The position numbers and the translations under genes were made by a program. Below are positions 42,080 through 49,264 of a DNA stretch of 64,000 nt, piece by piece. Origin of the DNA: Micromonospora rifamycinica (GTDB taxonomy: Bacteria > Actinomycetota > Actinomycetes > Mycobacteriales > Micromonosporaceae); contig NZ_LT607752.1 of assembly GCF_900090265.1 (NCBI RefSeq), positions 372,001 through 436,000 of the forward strand, read 5' to 3'. Below the pieces are notes generated by a model. The model was not told the DNA's origin. It worked only from the letters and a program-made list of their open reading frames with translations, and ran no database searches. Position 1 is the stretch's first letter. Every line of letters starts with the position of its first letter.

Positions 42080-42633
42080 CGGACAGCGCCGGCGAGCCGC
42101 TCCTGAGTCCGCCGCACAGCGGCAACCATCTCCGGTTCCGCCCGACCGATGAACCGGGTCACCAGGTGGTCTGGCCCATACCGTGACCGGATCTCCGCGA
42201 GCCGTTCCAACACCTCGAAGTCCTGGCCGTCCGGCCCGGTCGTCATGTCGGAGAAGCAGAGCCCATCGGTCACTGCGGTCTCCTCCCGAGGGAACTCGGC
42301 GGCCAGGACGTCACCGAGCCCACGTTCCTCTGCTTCCAGCCACGCGCAGGAGTGATGAGCTACCAGGGCGGCAATGCGCTCGTTGAACCGCTCACGCCGC
42401 AACCATCGGCCACCGTCGAGGGAGTGAAAGCCGGTGTCGACCAGGTCGGGGCTGTAGCCCACATCATGCAGCCACGCCGACGCTACGAGCACCGCGCGAT
42501 CTTCGGCCGGGACCGCCGCGCTGATCCGGTCCGCCTTGGCGGCCACCGCCTGGACGTGCCTCCATCGACGAGGCAACGGCGTCTCCAACAGATGTCGCGC
42601 AACTTCCCGAGCGGTATCGACGAGGTCGGCCAT
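42067..42633 (-). CDS. HD-domain phosphohydrolase
   Basis: 188 residues. H26 (RRWRHVQAVA), H56-D57 (SAWLHDVGYS) and H-H in ALVAHHSCAWLEAEERG form a standard HD metal site. A downstream C-terminal helix completes the fold. ATG or equivalent at 42633. Its 3' end overlaps the Nudix gene tail by 13 bp in convergent orientation. Similar HD proteins recur beside Nudix/kor genes in AICEs. Substrate (nucleotide or alarmone) unknown. Confidence 0.85.
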   Translation of the reverse strand: MADLVDTAREVARHLLETPLPRRWRHVQAVAAKADRISAAVPAEDRAVLVASAWLHDVGYSPDLVDTGFHSLDGGRWLRRERFNERIAALVAHHSCAWLEAEERGLGDVLAAEFPREETAVTDGLCFSDMTTGPDGQDFEVLERLAEIRSRYGPDHLVTRFIGRAEPEMVAAVRRTQERLAGAVRQPM

Positions 42634-42730
42634 CCAGCCAGGGTACGGAGCGACCCGGTCCCCGCACCATCCCGTGTCCAGTCACCGACTGGCCGGCTGC
42701 CGGCGATGTGGTTCATAGTTTCTGTACGTC

Positions 42731-42748
42731 TTCAAGGCGGCCCTTGAC
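42731..42748. repeat. Inverted repeat TTCAAGG-N4-CCTTGAC, copy 4
   Basis: TTCAAGGCGGCCCTTGAC, overlapping a GCGGCCC/GGGCCGC stem, at the left end of the non-coding region. Confidence 0.6.
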
Positions 42749-43155
42749 GGGCCGCACGCGCCGCCGCCAGGGCGCGCGCCCGTCGCTCCGCTGTCGCTCC
42801 GACTCCGGCCACGCAGCACGCCCGGCGGCTGGCGCGGAGGCGGGTAGCCCGGTGGGCCGCCGGATGACGACAGGCCGTTGCCGGTGGGGTGGCGGGGCCG
42901 GCAGCCGGCCGGGCCGCGCGGCCAGCAGTCCGCGCGGCGTAGGGGAGCGCACGCCAGGCCCGTCGGCGGTTGCCGGGTGGTGGGCGGGGTTGCGGTTACT
43001 GCGCCTCCGGCGGGGGCGCTCCGGCTCCAGGATGGCCGGGGGTCCGTCGGCGGCTTGCGGTCCGTGGGTGGTGGCGGTGGGGAGCCATCCCGCCCACCGT
43101 CGACCCGGGCGAGCCGAGCAGACCACCGCCCGACCCGCCAGCGTCCGTACGAGCC

Positions 43156-43172
43156 GTCAAGGCCGTCTTGAC
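43156..43172. repeat. Inverted repeat GTCAAG-N5-CTTGAC, copy 5
   Basis: GTCAAGGCCGTCTTGAC in the non-coding region 104 bp before the pentapeptide gene. Confidence 0.65.
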
Positions 43173-43275
43173 GTGGCGGGCCAGGCGGCGGCCCGCTCCC
43201 CAGCAGGGCGGGTCGACGGCAGACGGGATGGCAGTGGAGGTCGACTGGGGCCGAACGTAGCTCTATGGTGTTCGG

Positions 43276-44529
43276 GTGGCAAGCCTTTGGACGCTCGCTA
43301 AGCAGAGCTATCAGAAAATCCGCGAAAATAAGCCGAGGGTAATTGCTAGGCCGTCGATTATCGCCTTACTTCTAGCAATGTGCGGGTTTGCCATCTCTTT
43401 GACGATAGTTATCGTTCTGCCACCGTACATGGTGGGCCGCAATGATGTGGCGGACTTTGCGCAACGCGTTGCCCTGCAAAATGACATCAGGAAGACGCTT
43501 GCGTCAGCAATCGCTGGAACTCTGTTTCTCGCTACTGCTTATTTTGCCTGGCGTCAAGTCTTAAATGCAGGGCATCAGTTGTTGTTGCAACAACACCAGG
43601 TGGAAATCACGCGGGACGAGCAGCTTGCAGGACGGCTTTATCGATCCTTCGAATATCTTGGTCACGATAACCTCAATGTTCGAATCGGGGCCATGTTCAC
43701 CCTTGAGCGCCTCGTTAGGGCTTCCCCGGAAGATACAAGAGCCGTTTTGGAAGTTCTCGCGGCTTACGTACGTACCCGGTCACCTTGGCCGCCCAAGCTC
43801 CCCGGGCAATACATCGAGTCTGCGGACATCGATGACGTGCCGCCCATGCAGACTCGCAGCCCTGACATTCAGCTTGCCCTTGATGTTATAGGAAGGTTAA
43901 ATTCTGGAGGCTCCGACATCAGGCTATCTCTGGCGGAGTCGGACCTCCGCCAAGCGTCTCTCAATGGCGGAGACTTCAGTGACATAGATTTCGATTCATC
44001 AAGTTTAGCTCGTGTCACTGCCTACGAAGCTAAGCTCAACAGGGCTTCTTTGCAGGAGGTCGACCTTCGCGGGGCGCACTTCGACTCAGCCGAGATGCAT
44101 CTCTGCTGGCTTCGGGATGTCTTAACCGACGAGTCGACGGGCGTTTCTGGCGACCTAACAGGGTCGGACCTTAACCACGCAAAATTCCAACATGTAGATT
44201 TCCGAGGATCAAGTATGGCCCGCGTGCGAGCAACTGGAGTCGATTTCTCTGGCGCATTCTTGGATGGCGTGAGCTTTTCGGGTGCGGAGTTAGACGGAAC
44301 GAATTTCGCGCAGGCGAGCTTACGGGGAACTGACATTTCCTCGGCGACCTTTTACGGGCCGTGTGACTTTCGGCTTTCCGCATACGATAAGGAAACTGTT
44401 TTTCCTGGCGGTTTTTCTTCAGATAAGGCTGGGATGACGCTCGCTCCACTGGAACCAAATACGATGATATTTAATGCGAAGCAGATTGTGCGCGTAATGG
44501 CCCCGTGGGAGGTTCACGGAGGTGAGTGA
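43276..44529 (+). CDS. Membrane-anchored pentapeptide-repeat protein (low-GC cargo)
   Basis: 417 residues. Two transmembrane spans (about 26-54, ALLLAMCGFAISLTIVIVLPP, and 72-95, ASAIAGTLFLATAYFAWRQV), a helical stretch (RDEQLAGRLYRSFEYLGHDNLNVRIGAMFTLERLVRASPEDTRAVLEVLAAYVR), then pentapeptide repeats (about 214-345, e.g. ADLSGA-like LAESDLRQASLNGGDF, GSDLNHAKFQHVDF, GAELDGTNFAQASL). GTG start. Codon use and base composition are far more AT-rich than anything around it, indicating recent acquisition. Proteins of this layout recur as mobile-element cargo; a phage-defence or immunity role is possible but unproven. Confidence 0.85.
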   Translation: MASLWTLAKQSYQKIRENKPRVIARPSIIALLLAMCGFAISLTIVIVLPPYMVGRNDVADFAQRVALQNDIRKTLASAIAGTLFLATAYFAWRQVLNAGHQLLLQQHQVEITRDEQLAGRLYRSFEYLGHDNLNVRIGAMFTLERLVRASPEDTRAVLEVLAAYVRTRSPWPPKLPGQYIESADIDDVPPMQTRSPDIQLALDVIGRLNSGGSDIRLSLAESDLRQASLNGGDFSDIDFDSSSLARVTAYEAKLNRASLQEVDLRGAHFDSAEMHLCWLRDVLTDESTGVSGDLTGSDLNHAKFQHVDFRGSSMARVRATGVDFSGAFLDGVSFSGAELDGTNFAQASLRGTDISSATFYGPCDFRLSAYDKETVFPGGFSSDKAGMTLAPLEPNTMIFNAKQIVRVMAPWEVHGGE

Positions 44530-44657
44530 CTAACTGAGTGACGATGAGCGCGAGCGGCGGTGGACGTCTACGGACTTTCATGGAAAGCCTCTGCAGCTCG
44601 GCATAACTGGCGAGGCAGGTCAGCGAACCGTGTTGGTTGCCTGGGGGTCAAGGAGTC

Positions 44658-44675
44658 AGGCCGTCGCCAGGCCGT
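44658..44675 (+). repeat. Arm-type repeat, right copy
   Basis: Exact copy of the 18-mer at 32599-32616 (AGGCCGTCGCCAGGCCGT), 108 bp inside the attR core. Same orientation as the left copy. Confidence 0.6.
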
Positions 44676-44783
44676 GGAACGTCGACCGTTGATGCCCAAT
44701 GGTGGCGATCGATGCCAAGTGTTCGTGCAGCTCAGACAGGAAATGAGCACCCTTTGCCCGGTTCGCCCGACGCCAGGGGCCAG

Positions 44784-44799
44784 TTCAACGCCAAGTGAC
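44784..44799 (+). repeat. attR core of the integrated element
   Basis: Exact copy of TTCAACGCCAAGTGAC from the metH 3' end. Chromosomal sequence should resume from here. The copy would restore FNAK and the stop codon on excision. Confidence 0.8.
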
Positions 44800-44817
44800 A
44801 CCTGAACTGCTTGGGAG

Positions 44818-44857
44818 CATGGTCCCCATCCGAGGGTCTGACAGGGTGGGGACCATG
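44818..44857 (+). terminator. Hairpin beyond attR, probable original metH terminator
   Basis: CATGGTCCCCATCC (44818-44831) pairs with GGGTGGGGACCATG (44844-44857), 12 of 14 positions. It lies 19 bp after the regenerated metH stop in attR, the place expected for the metH terminator before insertion. The remaining sequence from 44530 to 45076 shows no convincing gene. Confidence 0.6.
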
Positions 44858-45005
44858 GGCTGAAGGGGCGTCGATTACCCGACGGGTGCGGCCCCGGCCT
44901 GTCGGTCGTAGGTGTCGAGTCCCACAAGGCGTCGGCCGGGTTGAATCTGCCCGCGCCCCTGGGGATGTCACGAGAGCCTGTACGGGCACATCTCGGCTGT
45001 GTAGC

Positions 45006-45039
45006 ATAGCGGCCCTAGTCGAAGGACTAGGGCCGCTAT
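45006..45039. terminator. Perfect 15-bp hairpin
   Basis: ATAGCGGCCCTAGTC / GACTAGGGCCGCTAT with a GAAG tetraloop, 37 bp beyond the stop of the small secreted protein gene (minus strand) and facing metH. It fits a bidirectional terminator. Confidence 0.75.
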
Positions 45040-45076
45040 TATTGGCGATAGGATTCCGCGAAAGGCGTGATTTGCC

Positions 45077-45445
45077 TTAGCAGAGTTTGGTTGGCGAAAG
45101 CACCAGCTTGGTCACCCTGGCGTAGTCCGGGTACCAGAAGTTGTCGTTGTTGCAGAACGTGTCCTGCCTACCAGTGCTGTAAGTGATGTAGCCTGACCAT
45201 CCACGGCTTCTGAAGTTGGCCGCGTCCTTGTTGAAAGGATAGTATGTCCCAGTGCAGCTGAACGTGGACTGGGTGCCGTCGCGGTAATCCAGAATCGCCG
45301 AGACGCTAGCGGACTGGCAGCTCTGAGCCCTTGCCTGAGCAGGGTTCGTGGCGACCGTGAGGCTAGTGGCGATGGTCATGCCGACTAGCAACGCCACCTG
45401 CATTGACTTTTTGGCACCGGTGATCCACGGCGCTCTTGTTTCCAT
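45077..45445 (-). CDS. Small secreted cysteine-containing protein
   Basis: 122 residues with a Sec-type signal peptide: basic n-region, hydrophobic MQVALLVGMTIATSLTVA, and a likely cleavage after ARA (residue 40). The mature part of about 82 residues has four cysteines (C43, C64, C98, C122), consistent with two disulphides, and is rich in Tyr, Ser, Thr and Asn. GC is clearly lower than the surroundings. A good promoter (TATATT/TTGCAT) lies upstream. No family is recognised; may be an extracellular inhibitor, toxin-like or adhesion protein. Confidence 0.72.
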   Translation of the reverse strand: METRAPWITGAKKSMQVALLVGMTIATSLTVATNPAQARAQSCQSASVSAILDYRDGTQSTFSCTGTYYPFNKDAANFRSRGWSGYITYSTGRQDTFCNNDNFWYPDYARVTKLVLSPTKLC

Positions 45446-45491
45446 CGTGCTGCCTTTCCCCCGTGTAAGCCTCGATTGAGCGGCTGCTATG

Positions 45492-45521
45492 AATATAGCC
45501 CTCTTGCTCCCGTGAATGCAA
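45492..45521 (-). promoter_or_regulatory. Sigma70-type promoter of the small secreted protein
   Basis: Reading the minus strand: TTGCAT (45521-45516), 18-bp spacer, TATATT (45497-45492), 46 bp before the ATG at 45445. A ribosome binding site GGGGGAAAGG follows. Such a near-consensus promoter is unusual in this genome. Confidence 0.6.
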
Positions 45522-45534
45522 TAGGCGGAGGCGG

Positions 45535-45728
45535 GTGGGCAAGCGGGTACGGAGGCTGACGATCCACGGCTGCGCGGATGTGGGACATTGGTCAGCGGGT
45601 TGCGCAGGTAATGCGTCCGGCAGCGCCGGCACCACCCCGATCCTGGGCTGCTCGACCAGCTTCTTCACCTGCCGCGTTGAGACGCCGTGCAGATTCGACG
45701 TGGACACCATCGATACCACGTCCTGATC
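45535..45728 (-). pseudogene. IS256/Mutator-family transposase remnant
   Basis: Minus-strand fragments in different frames match IS256-type transposases: DVVSMVSTSNLHGVSTRQVKKLVEQ (like MYVQGVSTRxVxxLVEQL), then CRTHYLRNPLTNVP after an internal deletion, then SAQPWIVSL. Frame changes and loss of most of the gene show that it is dead. No terminal inverted repeats were seen. Confidence 0.6.
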
Positions 45729-45847
45729 GGCGCGCCGGCGGTACGTCAGTAGTGTCGGTAACCGATGGGGGCACCCGACGACCGAAGACGCGGACGTGCC
45801 CCCGCTGCCGGTGCGGTAGCGGGGGCACGGCTGGTCCGCCTATCTGG

Positions 45848-46048
45848 TCAGGGCAGGGTCCATTTCTGGTTGGCGGCGGACAGACAGGTCCAGAGGTGGA
45901 CCGCCTGGCCGTCGGCGGTGGCGGCGTTGCGGACGTCCAGGCACTTGCCGGGGAGCCCGACGATCGGCGGTGACGAGACCATCCACGATGACGTACCGGG
46001 TGGACCGCCCTCCGCCGAGCCGGTGCCGCCGTCGTCCGACGGCGCCAC
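45848..46048 (-). pseudogene. Ricin-type lectin domain fragment
   Basis: 66 codons ending IVGLPGKCLDVRNAATADGQAVHLWTCLSAANQKWTLP: the first sugar-binding subdomain (CLDV...W) of a ricin B beta-trefoil, preceded by a Gly/Ser/Pro linker of the kind that joins a catalytic domain to a lectin module in secreted glycoside hydrolases. Only one-third of the trefoil is present and no catalytic domain remains, so it is a broken gene. Confidence 0.6.
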
Positions 46049-46067
46049 CGGCCGGTCTGGTGGAGCG

Positions 46068-46433
46068 TCAGGTGGCCAGGGTGGCCAGCGGCTTCAGGCC
46101 GTAGGTGCGGGCGTAGCCGTTCTCGGTGCCCACCAACAGGTCGACGACCTGGAAGTAGCGGTCCCAGAAGGGGGTCTCGCGCAAGGCGTCGATCAGCAGG
46201 CGGTAGGCGTCGTGGTCGTCCGCCTCCCAGACCCAGATGTCGGTGACCCGCGCCGAGTAGAACTCCGTGTCGTAGAAGCGGGAGCGGACACCGCGGGTGC
46301 GGGCCTGGATGACGGGGAGAACGTGGGTGGTGAAGGCCGTGACCCGTTCGGCCACGGTCATCGCCAGCCATTCGGGCGTGGTTTTGACCAGCATGAAAGC
46401 GGTGACCGGCGGCTCGGTCCGGTCAGCGGGCAT
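46068..46433 (-). CDS. Darcynin-family protein
   Basis: 121 residues: [34 protein letters not shown]... [62 protein letters not shown], a single-domain dimeric alpha/beta-barrel-like protein of the darcynin family. Its start overlaps the end of the NmrA-like gene by 11 bp (same strand), so they are co-transcribed. The regulator at 47449 is divergent. Function unknown. Confidence 0.8.
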   Translation of the reverse strand: MPADRTEPPVTAFMLVKTTPEWLAMTVAERVTAFTTHVLPVIQARTRGVRSRFYDTEFYSARVTDIWVWEADDHDAYRLLIDALRETPFWDRYFQVVDLLVGTENGYARTYGLKPLATLAT

Positions 46434-47340
46434 CGACGGTCTCCTGCGTGCCGAGGACGGCGGGTCGGAGCGTCTGGGCGCACCACTGCGCGAACGCGGT
46501 CGCCGGCCACGCCTGCGGTGAGCGGGCGATGCCCGAGTCCAGGCCCTCGTCCTTGGCGCGTTTCATGTCGACCATGGCCTCGACGAACGCCTCGTTGAGG
46601 CCGTAGCCGAGCATGGTGGAGCGCAGTTCGTCGAGCGACTGGCGCTGGTAGCGGACCGGACGGCCCAGTTCCTCGGTCATGATGCGGGCCAGGTCGTCGG
46701 GGGAGAGGTCCTGCGGACCGAGCACAGGGACCTCGCCCACGCCGGTCCAGGAGCGGTCCAGCAGCAGCGCGGCCGCAGCGGCGGCGATGTCGGCGACGGC
46801 CACCATGGGGGCCGGACGGGCCGCGGCGACGGTGTCGGTGAAGACGCCGTCGTCGCGGATCGTGTCGACCTCCTCCAGCAGGTTCTCGAAGAAGGACGGG
46901 CAGGCCAGGGCGCGGTAGGCGACGCCGGAACCGGCGATCAGGTCGTCCATGGCCAGGGAGGCGGTGACCAGCCCGGCCCGGGCGGCCTGCGGGGTGCCAC
47001 GGCCGAGCGCCGAGATGCCGACGACATGGCCGACGCCGTGAGCGGCGAAAGCCCGCGTGGCCGGGCGGGTGAAGCCGCTGTAGGCTTCGTCGGGCGGGAC
47101 GGAGGCGTCCGGCGGTACCAGCCAGAAGACGGCGTCCGCCCCGGCGAGGGCACGCTCGACGGTCGCGGCGTCGCCGTGTGAGCCGACGACCACCTCGACC
47201 CGTCCACGGACGCCCTCAGGTAGTCGGGCCGGATCCCGGACGACGACACGCAACTCCTCACGACCTGCGGTCGCGTCCTCGATCAGTAGCGACAGCAGCT
47301 GCCGCCCGATGTTCCCGGTGGGACCGGTGATGACGATCAT
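46423..47340 (-). CDS. NmrA-like NAD(P)-binding oxidoreductase
   Basis: 305 residues from ATG 47340 ([23 protein letters not shown]), an atypical SDR with the GxxGxxG dinucleotide motif TGPTGNIG, and the NmrA-family layout: [54 protein letters not shown]. No YxxxK pair at the normal place. The GAGG before the start supports it over an upstream in-frame ATG at 47391. Quinone-reductase or redox-sensor activity is possible. Divergent LysR gene probably regulates it. Confidence 0.85.
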   Translation of the reverse strand: MIVITGPTGNIGRQLLSLLIEDATAGREELRVVVRDPARLPEGVRGRVEVVVGSHGDAATVERALAGADAVFWLVPPDASVPPDEAYSGFTRPATRAFAAHGVGHVVGISALGRGTPQAARAGLVTASLAMDDLIAGSGVAYRALACPSFFENLLEEVDTIRDDGVFTDTVAAARPAPMVAVADIAAAAAALLLDRSWTGVGEVPVLGPQDLSPDDLARIMTEELGRPVRYQRQSLDELRSTMLGYGLNEAFVEAMVDMKRAKDEGLDSGIARSPQAWPATAFAQWCAQTLRPAVLGTQETVDAR

Positions 47341-47448
47341 GAAACCTCGATTGTCGGATCGACGGGACTCCTTCATCGTGCTGACAGGCATCGCATTGCC
47401 ACAATGGGAACTTCAGCATCCGATCATTGCCTGAAGTGGAATGAGTGT

Positions 47449-48387
47449 GTGGGTAGCCCAGCCTCGAACCTCGATGCCAACCTCGCCGTCGCTCTCGACG
47501 CCCTACTGACCGAGCAGAGTGTCACCCGCGCCGCCGCACGGCTGCAGACGTCGCCCGCGGCGATGAGCCGTAGCCTGGCCCGGCTGCGCCGGGTGCTCCG
47601 AGATCCACTACTGGTGCGGGCCGGGCAGACGATGGTGCCCACTCCGCGCGCCGAGGCACTGCGGGACGAGGCTGCCGCGGTGGTGCGCCGGCTGGAGGCG
47701 TTACTCGCCCCGAGCGGCGGGATCGACCCCGCGGCACTGCGGCGCACCTTCACCGTCCAGGCCGCGGACCTGGTCGGCGCCGCGTTCGCGCCCGGTCTGC
47801 TCCGGCTCGCCCGACGCCGGGCGCCGGGCGTGTCGCTGCGGGTGCTGGCCGAGGAGTGGGAGGCTGGCCCCGCGCTGCGTGACGGACGGATCGACCTGGA
47901 GATCGGGGCCATCGACCACGTCGACCCGGAGACTCACGTCGAGGAACTGGTCACCCTACGGATGGCGGCCGGCGTCAGGGCTGGACACCCGCTCACCGAA
48001 GGAGCGCTGACGGCCGCCAGGCTCGCTGCGGCCGAGCACGTGGCGGTCAGCCGCCGCGGACGCTTCACCGGGCCGCTGGACACGGCCCTGGCCGCGCAGG
48101 GGCTCACCCGGCGGGTCGGCGCCGTGCTGCCCGGCCACCTGGCCGCGATGCTGATGGCCGCAGCCGAGGACGTGGTCTGCCTGGTGCCGACCGCACTGCC
48201 GGGCGAGCCCTCGTCGCGGCTCAGCGACGCGGCGTACGCGCTGGGGCTGCGCCTGTTGGAGATCCCACTGCCACTGCCACCGCTGACGATCGGTATGGCC
48301 TGGCACCCACGCCACAGCGTCGACGGTGCCCACCAGTGGCTGCGTGACGCCGTGCGCCGGGTACTCGGTCCCGCCGGAGAGGAATAG
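47449..48387 (+). CDS. LysR-family regulator
   Basis: 312 residues. Helix-turn-helix LDANLAVALDALLTEQSVTRAAARLQTSPAAMSRSLARLRRVLRDPLLVRAGQTMVPTPRA (about 7-66) is of the NodD/NahR/SyrM LysR group that lacks the usual 'F'-rich start. A substrate-binding domain follows. GTG 47449 gives the family-typical start; ATG 47404 is an alternative. Divergent from the NmrA-darcynin operon with a gap of about 110 bp, which it probably controls. Confidence 0.85.
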   Translation: MGSPASNLDANLAVALDALLTEQSVTRAAARLQTSPAAMSRSLARLRRVLRDPLLVRAGQTMVPTPRAEALRDEAAAVVRRLEALLAPSGGIDPAALRRTFTVQAADLVGAAFAPGLLRLARRRAPGVSLRVLAEEWEAGPALRDGRIDLEIGAIDHVDPETHVEELVTLRMAAGVRAGHPLTEGALTAARLAAAEHVAVSRRGRFTGPLDTALAAQGLTRRVGAVLPGHLAAMLMAAAEDVVCLVPTALPGEPSSRLSDAAYALGLRLLEIPLPLPPLTIGMAWHPRHSVDGAHQWLRDAVRRVLGPAGEE

Positions 48388-48439
48388 TCGAGGCTGGAAC
48401 CGGACGGGGTGGCGGGTCCGCGTGTGCGGACGCGGCGGA

Positions 48440-48983
48440 TCACCGACGCTGTCGGGCCATCCACTGCCAGAGGTGGGTGCCCTGGTGGCTCGGGTCGTTG
48501 CGGGCCACGTAGATCCAGGAGAAGTGACCGGGGAACTGGTAACCGTTCCCGACGACGTGGTCGTAGCGGGTGACCAGTGATCCCGGATGAGGTGGTGGGC
48601 GTGGACCGTGTTGGTCTCGGGTGGCACGGTGTCGTCGTCGCGCGAGGTGACCAGCCAGGTCGGGGTGTCGTAGTAGCCGTCGGGCAGGGAGGCGCCCTCG
48701 CCGGCGCCGTGCAGCCAGAGGATCAGCGGCCGCCGGCCGGGGCGGGCTGGACGCTTCGGGCGTTGCGGCCCTTGCTCAGGATGTAGCCGAGGGTGCCGCC
48801 GCCGAGTTGGCCTTCGCCGTGGCTCAGGTCGAGCACGATGTTCCCGTGCCGGTCGAGCCGGGCCGCGGTCACCGTACGGTCGAGGTCGTACTCGCTGAAG
48901 ATCAGATCGCCGGGGGCGATCGGAATGGGGCTGGTGGCCCTGGCGTGCACGGTCAACCTGGCGTCGTGGAGATCCGCTGGCAA
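48440..48983 (-). pseudogene. Degraded alpha/beta-hydrolase (esterase) gene
   Basis: Three minus-strand frames together spell one esterase-like protein: LHDARLTVHARATSPIPIAPGDLIFSEYDLDRTVTAARLDRHGNIVLDLSHGEGQLGGGTLGYILSKGRNARSV, then PLILWLHGAGEGASLPDGYYDTPTWLVTSRDDDTVPPETNTVHAHHL, then VTRYDHVVGNGYQFPGHFSWIYVARNDPSHQGTHLWQWMARQR. At least two frameshifts separate them, and the part that should carry the GxSxG nucleophile between LHGAGEG and SLPDG is deleted. Confidence 0.65.
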
Positions 48984-49264
48984 CCGGTGCAGGATCCGGA
49001 GCGTCCGTGAGGTTCCTGTCAGGACGGCCCGCCCGGGTCGCGGTGCACTGGTGAGCCCGCCACCTGCGCCTCGTGGCTGTCGCCGTGCCCTCGCCGTCGG
49101 CTATCCCCGACCGGCGGTCCCGGGGGCCGACGCCCGCCGCCGGATCGGCTCGCCCGATGACCTGCGTACGCGAGAACAGGCCCCGGGCACCGCCCGCCTG
49201 GCTATCCTGTGGCACGCCGTGACGGGCACGGCTCGCGGCACGAACCCACCGGGAGGCGACCACT

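Larger units (their letters stand above)
42634..43275. other. Non-coding region between the HD and pentapeptide genes
   Basis: 642 bp, very GC-rich, with open frames in several registers but none with protein-like composition. It carries two copies of the GTCAAG/CTTGAC inverted repeat near its two ends (42731-42748, 43156-43172), and the first is nested with GCGGCCC/GGGCCGC stems. The only long non-coding segment of the AICE, it is a candidate for origin, clt (transfer) locus or both. Confidence 0.45.
32552..44799. mobile_element. AICE (pSAM2-type integrative and conjugative element) integrated in metH
   Basis: About 12.2 kb bounded by 16-bp direct repeats. Order from the left: int, xis, rep, small zinc-type protein, DUF2637 membrane protein, RRQRL-type protein, small helix-turn-helix protein, DUF6197, small protein, TraB/FtsK motor, membrane protein, pra-like gene (all minus), then repressor and Nudix (plus), HD-domain gene (minus) and pentapeptide cargo (plus). 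This is the usual AICE gene set (int-xis-rep, single FtsK-like translocase for double-stranded DNA transfer, pra/kor/pif regulation). All core genes appear intact, so it may still excise. The pentapeptide gene has much lower GC than the rest. Confidence 0.87.

Noticed and set aside
42708..43301. Long Arg/Gly-rich frames in the gap before the pentapeptide gene
   Set aside because: Open in several registers with low-complexity composition; treated as non-coding.
44560..44805. 81-codon plus-strand frame near the right end of the AICE
   Set aside because: Runs across the arm repeat and attR core and has no domain or convincing ribosome binding site.
45848..46048. Lectin fragment as a functional small carbohydrate-binding protein
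   Set aside because: Only one of three trefoil subdomains is present and there is no signal peptide or good start.
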